A DNA stretch of 64,000 nucleotides from JAVJSD01 sp040219575. Lineage in GTDB: Bacteria > Planctomycetota > Planctomycetia > Pirellulales > Pirellulaceae. Under the pieces are notes generated by a model. It was not told the origin of the DNA. It made no database searches and saw only the letters and a program-made list of their open reading frames with translations. Position 1 is the stretch's first letter. Each line of letters opens with the position of its first letter. The DNA lies in contig JAVJSD010000010.1 of NCBI GenBank assembly GCA_040219575.1, forward strand, positions 1 to 64,000. Direction: 5' to 3'. Shown in pieces: positions 44,884-51,981 of this stretch. The position numbers and the translations under genes are program-made.

Positions 44884-47154
44884 TTACGGTTCGGCATCTT
44901 CCGGCGCCGGCGGATGGGACCGAAACCGCGTTGATTTCGTCGCGCCGCTGAGGTTCATTTCCACTCGAAGCGCAGCCAACGCCCCCGCAAGTTTTTGGTG
45001 CGTTGCGGAATTCGATGCGACGATCAGTTGATGTTTGTCGCCGAAGTAGGATGCGTGAATACCGCCGTCGTTCCAAGTCGCTACCTTGGCCTCAAGCCGC
45101 AAGTACTTGATGAGGAGCTCAACTCCCTGAAACTTCCCGTCTCTAGTCCATAGCGGCAAATCCGCGATCGGGTACGCCACCGTGTATTGAACGTCCGGCG
45201 GGATCGGCGTTTCGGCCGGCGGCGCCGCTTTGGAGAGGCCTCCATTCAGAACCCTGGCGAACTCTTCGTGGATCCCGTTCGTCGTGCTGACGACCAAGGA
45301 TCGCTGATCGGCGTCGTAGGCGGCCCGAGTCGTTCCATCAGCCCAGGACGCCACATCAATGGTTTTCAAGTACTGAAGCAACAGCGCCGCATTCTGCTGC
45401 TTTCCATCGCGCGTCCACAATGGCAGATGTTCGATGTGGTAGATCCGCGTCTCCTCGTTTGGTTTCGCCGGGGGAAGTGGAACGCGATCCGCACTCAATT
45501 CAACCGCAAGGCCGCCGGCGGATTCTGAACGCGACCCCGTGGGGGCTGAAATCGCTCGCGTCCACAGCAAGTCGCTCAATCGAGGAGTTTCCAGTCGCCC
45601 TTGCGCGCTGCGACTCGTCGTCAATGCGCCTCGGATTTCACCATCAACAAGACGGAGCGATACTCGACCACTGGCGCGGTCGCCGACGCGCCATGTCCCG
45701 TTGTACCGGCGTTCGATCCACGACCATTGCAGGCGCATGGCGCCGATCGAGCTCCATTCAACGTTCAAGGGCGTGCGGTCGTCCCGCACGACGGCGGCGA
45801 ACGTTCCCTCGTATTGACCTGGTTGCGTTGGTTCGATCCGCACCGGCCCCCAGTCTTCGCTGATCCAGCGGCCGGCGATATCCGGGGCCGCCGTCGTCGA
45901 AACAAAAAACACTGCCAACACCGAAGACGTTGCTGCCGCGATCGCCGCGATCACTCCCAACGAGCGGCGTGAAAACGCGACGATTCGTCTTCTCTTGGGC
46001 GACGGCGACAGTGACGACGGCAACGGTGCATCGGTCGGTTGCTGGACGTGAGCCAGACAGGATTCCAGCAATGCGGCGACTTCCGCGGCGGATTGGTAAC
46101 GGTCCTCCGCCCGTTTCGACATCAGCTTCGCGATGAGCTGACAGAGCCATTCAGGAATGTCCGGGTTCGTTTCACGGATCGGCCGCGGCTCGACATCCGT
46201 GATCAATCGCAGGACGCCGTAACTCGATTCCGCACGAAAAGGTGCGTGTCCGACGCACATCGCATAGAGCACGGCACCCAGGCTGAACAAGTCGGACCGT
46301 TTGTCGACGCGTTCTCCGCGCGCCTGTTCGGGCGACATGTATTGCGGCGTGCCGGCCAGCATCCCGGATCGCGTCAGGCTCGCATCATCGACGGCTCGCG
46401 CGAGCCCAAAATCCATCAACTGCACGCGCTCGACATTCTCATCCAGAAAGATATTCGCCGGCTTCACGTCACGATGCACGATTCCTTGTGCGTGCGCCGC
46501 CGCCAGTCCTTTCGCCGCCTGCCTGCCGATCCGCAGGACCTCGCGAAGTTCGAGCGGTCCGTGGTCGCCCAAACGCTTCTGAAGCGAAGCACCTCGCGCA
46601 TACGTCATGACGAGATACGGAACGCCCTGCCACTCGGAGACGCAATGAATCGCCATCACGTGATCATCGACCACGGCGGCCACCGCCTGTCCTTCCCGCG
46701 CAAAGCGTTGCCGAGCCGCGCCGATCGCCGCCAAATGGGGCAACAACATCTTGATGGCGACGAAACGATTCAACGACCGATCGAAGCCCTTGAAAACGGC
46801 GCCCATGCCGCCTTGCCCCAGCACCCCGGTGATTTCGTAGGGGCCGATCCTGCCGAGCATCGCTGGATCGTCCGTGGGACCGAGCAACTCCAACAGCTTG
46901 GCGACCGGCGCGCGGTCTTCGCCGAATTCCTGCCGCAGCTCCTCCGTGGCATGCGGGTCGCCGTTTTGCGTGCTGAGCGAACAACGTACATCGCGCCACC
47001 ACTGCTCCGATCCGATGGCCTGCTCGATTGCCGAGCGACATGCCTCGCACCCTGTGAGATGCTCTTCGGCATGTGCCAGTTCTTCCGGAGTGAGGTCGCC
47101 CTCCAGCAGCGAATCGACTTCCTGCGGCTGCAAGCACGAGACGGATTGATTCAT
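44884..47154 (-). CDS. anti-sigma zinc-finger / serine-threonine kinase / membrane fusion with two secretin-type short domains
   Basis: 756 residues. An anti-sigma zinc motif H-x3-C-x2-C is at 32-39 (HLTGCEAC). The kinase domain spans ~105-365: GQGGMGAVF, AIK, H227-R-D229 in IVHRDVKPAN, DFG at 248-250, SPE. One membrane helix covers ~398-420. The outer part has a ~130-residue beta-rich segment and two copies of a ~65-residue unit (~572-636 and 661-731), both with LPLWTRDGK and ending in LVVS/LIVAS-x-T-x-x-x-H, resembling the STN/secretin short domain repeated in planctomycete proteins. Start overlaps the sigma gene stop (ATGA). I infer that it binds and phosphorylates or holds the sigma factor in response to an envelope signal. 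Confidence 0.9.
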   Translation of the reverse strand: MNQSVSCLQPQEVDSLLEGDLTPEELAHAEEHLTGCEACRSAIEQAIGSEQWWRDVRCSLSTQNGDPHATEELRQEFGEDRAPVAKLLELLGPTDDPAMLGRIGPYEITGVLGQGGMGAVFKGFDRSLNRFVAIKMLLPHLAAIGAARQRFAREGQAVAAVVDDHVMAIHCVSEWQGVPYLVMTYARGASLQKRLGDHGPLELREVLRIGRQAAKGLAAAHAQGIVHRDVKPANIFLDENVERVQLMDFGLARAVDDASLTRSGMLAGTPQYMSPEQARGERVDKRSDLFSLGAVLYAMCVGHAPFRAESSYGVLRLITDVEPRPIRETNPDIPEWLCQLIAKLMSKRAEDRYQSAAEVAALLESCLAHVQQPTDAPLPSSLSPSPKRRRIVAFSRRSLGVIAAIAAATSSVLAVFFVSTTAAPDIAGRWISEDWGPVRIEPTQPGQYEGTFAAVVRDDRTPLNVEWSSIGAMRLQWSWIERRYNGTWRVGDRASGRVSLRLVDGEIRGALTTSRSAQGRLETPRLSDLLWTRAISAPTGSRSESAGGLAVELSADRVPLPPAKPNEETRIYHIEHLPLWTRDGKQQNAALLLQYLKTIDVASWADGTTRAAYDADQRSLVVSTTNGIHEEFARVLNGGLSKAAPPAETPIPPDVQYTVAYPIADLPLWTRDGKFQGVELLIKYLRLEAKVATWNDGGIHASYFGDKHQLIVASNSATHQKLAGALAALRVEMNLSGATKSTRFRSHPPAPEDAEP

Positions 47155-47759
47155 CCCACATCACTCCAAACTTCGGATATCTCGGTCACTTTCCGCTTCA
47201 ACCGCTGCATCACTCGGCAGCGGGCGATGTAGACGGCGCCCGGGGTGCGCCTCAGATCCCGGGCGACGGCGGCCGCGGGCTGTCCTTCGATGGATGTCCG
47301 CCAGAACATGGCCCAGGTCGCTTCCGTGAACTCGCAGCGGATCTGTTCCGCCGCCCAGCGAAACGCCTGCATGCGGCTCTCCGCCAACACCTCTTTCGTG
47401 GTTTCGCTGTCGCGGTCGGGCAATTCATTCAACAATTCCTGCATGCTCGTCGAGCCGACCGCCGCATCGGGTTTCTGACGACTCACGGCGTTCACGATGG
47501 CGTTGCGAGTAATCCGCGCCAGCCAAACGCGAAAGGGAGGCAAGTCGACGCCGGGCTCCCAGCCCTCGATCGCGTGCGCGACCGACAGGAAGACCTTCTG
47601 AGCCAAGTCCTCGGCGTCAGCATGCTGCAATCCCCGACTGCGAGCCATCCGGCAGACGACCGGTCGGTAAATCGCCAGGAAGATCGACCACGCAGCCGCA
47701 TCCTCCGGGTCCTTAACCCGCAGAATCAGGCTCTCGTTGGTTTCCGGCCATTCCCGCAT
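47151..47759 (-). CDS. ECF-type sigma factor linked to a kinase
   Basis: 202 residues from ATG 47759 (GAGAGG upstream). Region 2 is visible (SIFLAIYRPVVCRMARSRGL, ADAEDLAQKVFLSVA, FRVWLARITRNAIVN) and region 4 as a helix-turn-helix (AAAVARDLRRTPGAVYIARCRVMQRLKRK). Insertion PDAAVGSTSMQELLNELPD lies between the regions. The stop overlaps the start of the kinase/anti-sigma gene, indicating translational coupling. ECF sigma genes next to Ser/Thr kinase genes are a hallmark of Planctomycetes. Its target promoters are unknown. Confidence 0.92.
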   Translation of the reverse strand: MREWPETNESLILRVKDPEDAAAWSIFLAIYRPVVCRMARSRGLQHADAEDLAQKVFLSVAHAIEGWEPGVDLPPFRVWLARITRNAIVNAVSRQKPDAAVGSTSMQELLNELPDRDSETTKEVLAESRMQAFRWAAEQIRCEFTEATWAMFWRTSIEGQPAAAVARDLRRTPGAVYIARCRVMQRLKRKVTEISEVWSDVG

Positions 47760-48156
47760 CGAACACCTCTCTACAGGGAACACACGGAACCGCGCGAACT
47801 CTTTCAGAAGATTCCTTCGCCTGACCAGCAGCCCCCTCGTCGATCGCGTCCCAATTCCGCCAACTCGTCAAAATGGCGTTCGACGTGTCAAGTATCTGTT
47901 TTATTCTCATCGTGGCGCGGTTTCGAGCGCGTGTCTCCAAGGAAACACCATTCCAGCCGCCGAAGCACGAAGTGCTGGCCCCCGAGGCCGTGAATCCGCG
48001 CTCCGCCCCACGGCGCTCGATTCCAGCGACCGCACGTGGCCGAAACGGGCTCCCTCGCTCACGCGTCGTGCCTGCGCCGCTGCTTCATTTCTCGCGTGAA
48101 GCGAATCGTTCTTGTACGATAGACCGTGTTGTTCCCCACGCTACAGGAAACAAGTC
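47760..48156. other. intergenic, 397 bases
   Basis: Divergent region between the ECF sigma gene and the PQQ-propeller gene. No gene seen. Bases 47960-48070 contain GC-rich repeat-like sequence (CCGAGGCCGTGAATCCGCGC; CCCTCGCTCACGCGTCGTGC) related in wording to stretches at 42200 and 56645-56672. An AGGAAA ribosome site precedes ATG 48157. Confidence 0.4.
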
Positions 48157-49416
48157 ATGACCCATAAGTCGACAAACCTGCTGCTTGCTTCGTTGATGCT
48201 CCTCACGGCGGCGCCCTCGCTGGCCGAGACCAACTGGCCCAGTTGGCGTGGACCGCAGGGCAGCGGCGCGGCCGACGGATCGGGCTATCCTGTGAAATGG
48301 TCGACCGAGGAGAACGTCGTCTGGAAATACGAACTGCCGGGCGTCGGCGCCTCCACGCCCGCCATCTGGCAGGACAAGATCTTCGTCACCGGCGAAAACG
48401 GCGGCATGAACAACGTGCTCTGTTTGAATCGTGACGGCAAGAAGCAATGGGAGGTCAAGCTGGATGCGGCGCGGCCGGCCAAGAACCGCGGCGCCAGCGG
48501 CAGCAATCCGTCTCCCACCACCGACGGAAAGTACGTCTTCGTCTACTACAAGAGCGGCATGTTCGCCTGTCTCGACATGGCGGGCGAGGTCGTCTGGAAG
48601 AAGAATCTGCAGCAGTCATACGGCGAAGACACGCTGTGGTGGGACCTCGGCACGTCGCCGGTGCTGACCAAGGACCTGGTGGTGGTCGCCTGCATGCAGA
48701 GCGGCGACTCGTACCTGGTCGGCTTCGAGAAAGGGACCGGCAAGGTCGCCTGGAAACACGATCGCAATCTCGACGCCCCCGGCGAATCGGCTCAAAGCTA
48801 CACGACGCCCGTGGTCGTCTCCCGCGGCGACAAGGAAGTGATCCTGGTGCTGGGCGCCGATCACGCCACCGCGCACGACGCCAAGACCGGCGAGCAACTC
48901 TGGGTCGCCGGCGGTCTGAATCCGGGCCGGGCCGGCAACTGGCGCTCGATCTCCTCGCCGGTCGTCGCGGGCGACTTGCTGTTCGCGCCGTACGGCCGCG
49001 GCCAATCGCTGACCGCCATTCGCCTGGGCGGCGCGGGGGACGTGACCAAGTCGCACGTGGTATGGCAGGACGGACCCTCGGCCGACGTGCCGACGCCCGC
49101 CGCCGCCGACGGCCAAGTGTACGTCTGCACCGACCGCGGAGAGGTGATCGTGATGGACGCCGAATCCGGCAAGCACCTGTCGGAGACGGCGCTCCCCCGC
49201 GGCCGCTCGAAATTCTGGTCCTCTCCCATCCTCGCCGACGGCCGCCTCTACGCCACCAACCAGGACGGAACCACCTACGTCCTCAAGCTCGGCCCGAAGC
49301 TCGAACTCCTCGCCGAAAACAAGCTCGACGAATACACCGTCGCCACCCCCGTGTTCGTCGACGGCCGCATCTACCTCCGCACCGACGGGCATTTGTACTG
49401 CATCGGGGAGGAGTGA
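48157..49416 (+). CDS. secreted PQQ-type beta-propeller protein
   Basis: 419 residues from ATG 48157. Signal peptide LLLASLMLLTAAPSLAET. After WPSWRGPQGSGAADG, typical of this exported family, the chain consists of PQQ/WD-like propeller blades: WSTEENVVWKYELPG, ASTPAIWQDKIFVTGEN, VLCLNRDGKKQWEVKL, LVGFEKGTGKVAWKHD, AHDAKTGEQLWVAGG, VIVMDAESGKHLSE. No dehydrogenase active site was seen, so it is more likely a binding or scaffold protein (BamB-like) than an enzyme. Alone on its strand. Confidence 0.88.
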   Translation: MTHKSTNLLLASLMLLTAAPSLAETNWPSWRGPQGSGAADGSGYPVKWSTEENVVWKYELPGVGASTPAIWQDKIFVTGENGGMNNVLCLNRDGKKQWEVKLDAARPAKNRGASGSNPSPTTDGKYVFVYYKSGMFACLDMAGEVVWKKNLQQSYGEDTLWWDLGTSPVLTKDLVVVACMQSGDSYLVGFEKGTGKVAWKHDRNLDAPGESAQSYTTPVVVSRGDKEVILVLGADHATAHDAKTGEQLWVAGGLNPGRAGNWRSISSPVVAGDLLFAPYGRGQSLTAIRLGGAGDVTKSHVVWQDGPSADVPTPAAADGQVYVCTDRGEVIVMDAESGKHLSETALPRGRSKFWSSPILADGRLYATNQDGTTYVLKLGPKLELLAENKLDEYTVATPVFVDGRIYLRTDGHLYCIGEE

Positions 49417-49500
49417 GGCGGCCTTCACTTCCGTCGGGCTTGTCCCGGTCGGAGCGCCTACCAGCGCCCACACACGCGAAATCCATTGCGGTCGAATCGT

Positions 49501-49597
49501 TTAACGGCGAGCCGCAGGCGTCGGCGGATCGTTGCGGCAACGTTTTCAGCTAGTGCGGGGTCGTGCGCGCACCGTCACCTGCGCGGCTTGCCGTTAA
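49501..49597. repeat. inverted repeat between convergent genes
   Basis: Arms TTAACGGCGAGCCGC (49501-49515) and its complement with one mismatch (49583-49597). The same 13-base core TTAACGGCAAGCC recurs at 57368-57380 upstream of polA. It fits a dispersed REP-like family and may also act as a terminator for the two convergent genes. Confidence 0.65.
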
Positions 49598-49631
49598 GCG
49601 ACACTGCTCGCTACATCGTCGGCATTAGTCC

Positions 49632-50048
49632 TCAATAGTTGAAGCCGTCCCAGTCGGGGAGGCTTGAGGCTTGCTTGATCCAAGAGGTTAGGAGTTCTTC
49701 GTCGAGTTGGTCGTCTTCGTGAATGTGGAAGTAGCGGGCGTCGGGGTCTTTCGACGCGACGGGGGGAAGGGGAGTCAGCGAGGCGCCGCGGAGGAAGGTG
49801 ACCTTGATGTACCCGGTGAAGCAGTGGAAGGCGAGCAGCCAGCCCCGGCCCTCGACGCCGTAAAAGGGGGAGTTCCAGCGGACGGCCTTGCGGATGTCGG
49901 GCACGGCGGCCGTGATGAGCGCGTCGAGACGGCGGCCGACGTCGCGTTTCCAATCGGGCATGGCCGCGATGTAGGCCTGCACCGGAACGTCGCCGTCGCC
50001 CTTGGCGATCTGCGGATTGCCGCCGCTGTAATGAAATCGCCGCCCCAT
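49632..50048 (-). CDS. DUF1801-domain protein
   Basis: 138 residues from ATG 50048 (alternatives: 50075 or 49961). DUF1801 (YdhG/iron-chaperone-like) motifs are visible: AYIAAMPDWKRDVGRRLDAL, IRKAVRWNSPFYGVEG, WLLAFHCFTGYIKVTFLRGA, and the ending SWIKQASSLPDWDGFNY. The family is of uncertain role; one member, Fra of Bacillus, is proposed as an iron chaperone. The 5' end overlaps the divergent sigma gene by 18 bases if both chosen starts are right. Confidence 0.82.
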   Translation of the reverse strand: MGRRFHYSGGNPQIAKGDGDVPVQAYIAAMPDWKRDVGRRLDALITAAVPDIRKAVRWNSPFYGVEGRGWLLAFHCFTGYIKVTFLRGASLTPLPPVASKDPDARYFHIHEDDQLDEELLTSWIKQASSLPDWDGFNY

Positions 50049-50549
50049 GAATTCACCGATTTGCTCACCCGTCATCAGCAACGACTCTACCGTTACGTCG
50101 TGTCGATGCTGGGCGATTCGGAAGCGGCCTGGGACGTGCTGCAGGAGACGAACCGCGTGCTGCTCGAAAAGCGCGAGCAATTCGAGTCCGGCACGAGTTT
50201 TGTGAATTGGGCGCTGACGATCGCCCAGTTCCAGACGATGGCGTGGCTGCGCGATCAGCGTCGCAATCGCCTGGTGGCCACCGCGGAGATTGTGGAGCTC
50301 ATGGCGGAGGACGCCAGGCAGCTCGACGCCGGCTTCGAGGCGCGGAGGTCCGCGCTGCATGCCTGCCTGGAGCAGCTTCCGGGGCGGCATCGGGAGATGC
50401 TTCATCAGCGATACGCCCACGCCCACCCGCTGGCGCAGTTGTCGCAATCGTCGGGTCGATCGGACAACGCGCTGAAGCAACTGTTCTTCCGCCTGCGGGG
50501 GACGCTGTTGGATTGCATCAATCAACGACTGCGGCTGGAGCAATCATGA
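50031..50549 (+). CDS. ECF-like sigma factor (planctomycete/verrucomicrobial family)
   Basis: 172 residues from ATG 50031. Region 2: FTDLLTRHQQRLYRYVVSML, AWDVLQETNRVLLEKREQF, FVNWALTIAQFQTMAWLRDQRR. Region 4: LEQLPGRHREMLHQRYAHAH and the helix-turn-helix LAQLSQSSGRSDNALKQLFF. The closest known type is the TIGR02989 family, whose genes are followed by a FecR-domain gene, as here with an ATGA overlap. No ribosome site is seen before the ATG, and the 5' end overlaps the divergent DUF1801 gene. Confidence 0.9.
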   Translation: MKSPPHEFTDLLTRHQQRLYRYVVSMLGDSEAAWDVLQETNRVLLEKREQFESGTSFVNWALTIAQFQTMAWLRDQRRNRLVATAEIVELMAEDARQLDAGFEARRSALHACLEQLPGRHREMLHQRYAHAHPLAQLSQSSGRSDNALKQLFFRLRGTLLDCINQRLRLEQS

Positions 50550-51913
50550 CCGATGACGCCCAGCGCGACCTGCAACGCACGATCGCCGACGCCCTGGAAG
50601 ACTCGCTCGACGGCCCCCTCGAGCCGCGGCGGCTGGCGTCGATTCGCGCGTTGCTCGAAACCAGCCCCGCGGCGCGACGCTACTACCTCGAGGCGAATGA
50701 ATTGACGCACGCTTTGTCGTTCGAGAAACCGCAGGCGCCCTCGCGAGAGGCCTTGTCGTCGACCACCGCCGGCAGCCGCTGGCTGCCGATCGCCTCGGCC
50801 GCGCTCGTCGCCGCGATGATGCTCGTCGCCGTGGGCGTGTTCCAATTCGGCCGAGACCAGCGGCTTGCGGCCTCGCCCGCCATCGCCACCATCCACCAGT
50901 TCCAAGGCCAGGGCACGGTCACTTCCGCCGACGCGGCGATCCGCAACCTGGCCGACAACCTCGAAATTCGATCGGGCGATACGATCCGCACGCAGGGCGC
51001 GGTCAGCTCCGCGGTGCTGGCGTATCGCGACGGCTCGCGCGTGTCGCTGGTGAGCGACTCCTCGCTGACCACCACCGACGACGGACAAAAGAGCGTCGTG
51101 TTGCACGGCGGAACGATGTTCGCCTCGATCGTCCCGCAGCCGAACGGACGCCCCTTGATCGTGGCCACTCCCCAAGACCGCGTGCAGGCGCCGGGCGCCG
51201 ACTTCTCACTCGACGCCACGGCCGGCCGAACCGACATGAGCGTAAGGCAAGGTCGCCTGCGATTGACGCGGCTGAGCGACGGCCAGTCGGTGGAAGTGCC
51301 GGCAGGGCGTCGAGTCGTCAGCAGCGCCGCCGCGCCGCTGGTCGTCGCCGAGATTCCCGAAACACCGCCTCAGTGGAGTGAAGATTTTGAAGCTGGACTT
51401 CCCGCCCGTTGGCATCAAGGCCGACTTGTCGCCGACGCGTTGCCCCCCGGATCGCGAGGCGCGGTGAAGGCCGTGGAGGTCGAGTCCGACCAAGGCCGGC
51501 GCAGCCAGATCGTCAGCCAGGAGGCGTGGACGCACGGGCTATTCGCGGCGCACCGCGACTCGCACCTGCACTTCACGCTGAAGATGCAGCAGTCGGGCTG
51601 GTTCAACATTCTGATCCTGACCAAGACGGCCGACGGTGACTCGCCCGCCTTCGCCGGCAATTACATCTTCGATCAGCCGGTGTGGTTCGATCGCCGGCCG
51701 GGCGCCTGGGGGACCGTGACGATTCCGCTTTCAAAGTTTCGGCCGTTGCCGCCGAGCCCGGACGCAATCGAGAGCGTGGTTCCCATTCAAATCTTGTTCA
51801 GTTCGCCGGACCAGGATCGGGGATTGGTGATCGACCGCGTATGGGTCACCCGCGGCGGGCCCGGCGAGATTGAAGTCGAGCCGTCGCCCGAAGACGGGGC
51901 GCCGACGCCGTGA
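50546..51913 (+). CDS. membrane anti-sigma-like protein with FecR domain
   Basis: 455 residues; ATG overlaps the sigma gene stop (ATGA). The cytoplasmic N-terminus (~1-85) has the layout of a sigma-binding segment (LLETSPAARRYYLEANELTH). One membrane helix spans ~90-112 (IASAALVAAMMLVAVGVFQF). A FecR domain follows (~120-275: NLEIRSGDTIRTQGAVSSAV, VVLHGGTMFASIV, GADFSLDATAGRTDMSVRQG). The C-terminal ~170 residues resemble a jelly-roll carbohydrate-binding module (FEAGLPARWHQGRLV, HLHFTLKMQQSGWFNILIL). I infer a transmembrane regulator that senses an external ligand and controls the upstream sigma factor. Confidence 0.87.
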   Translation: MTDDAQRDLQRTIADALEDSLDGPLEPRRLASIRALLETSPAARRYYLEANELTHALSFEKPQAPSREALSSTTAGSRWLPIASAALVAAMMLVAVGVFQFGRDQRLAASPAIATIHQFQGQGTVTSADAAIRNLADNLEIRSGDTIRTQGAVSSAVLAYRDGSRVSLVSDSSLTTTDDGQKSVVLHGGTMFASIVPQPNGRPLIVATPQDRVQAPGADFSLDATAGRTDMSVRQGRLRLTRLSDGQSVEVPAGRRVVSSAAAPLVVAEIPETPPQWSEDFEAGLPARWHQGRLVADALPPGSRGAVKAVEVESDQGRRSQIVSQEAWTHGLFAAHRDSHLHFTLKMQQSGWFNILILTKTADGDSPAFAGNYIFDQPVWFDRRPGAWGTVTIPLSKFRPLPPSPDAIESVVPIQILFSSPDQDRGLVIDRVWVTRGGPGEIEVEPSPEDGAPTP

Positions 51914-51981
51914 AGGCGCCGATGCACTGAACGCACTGACGCTGTGGACGAACGAAGACGAGCAAAAACGAAGAGGCGACG

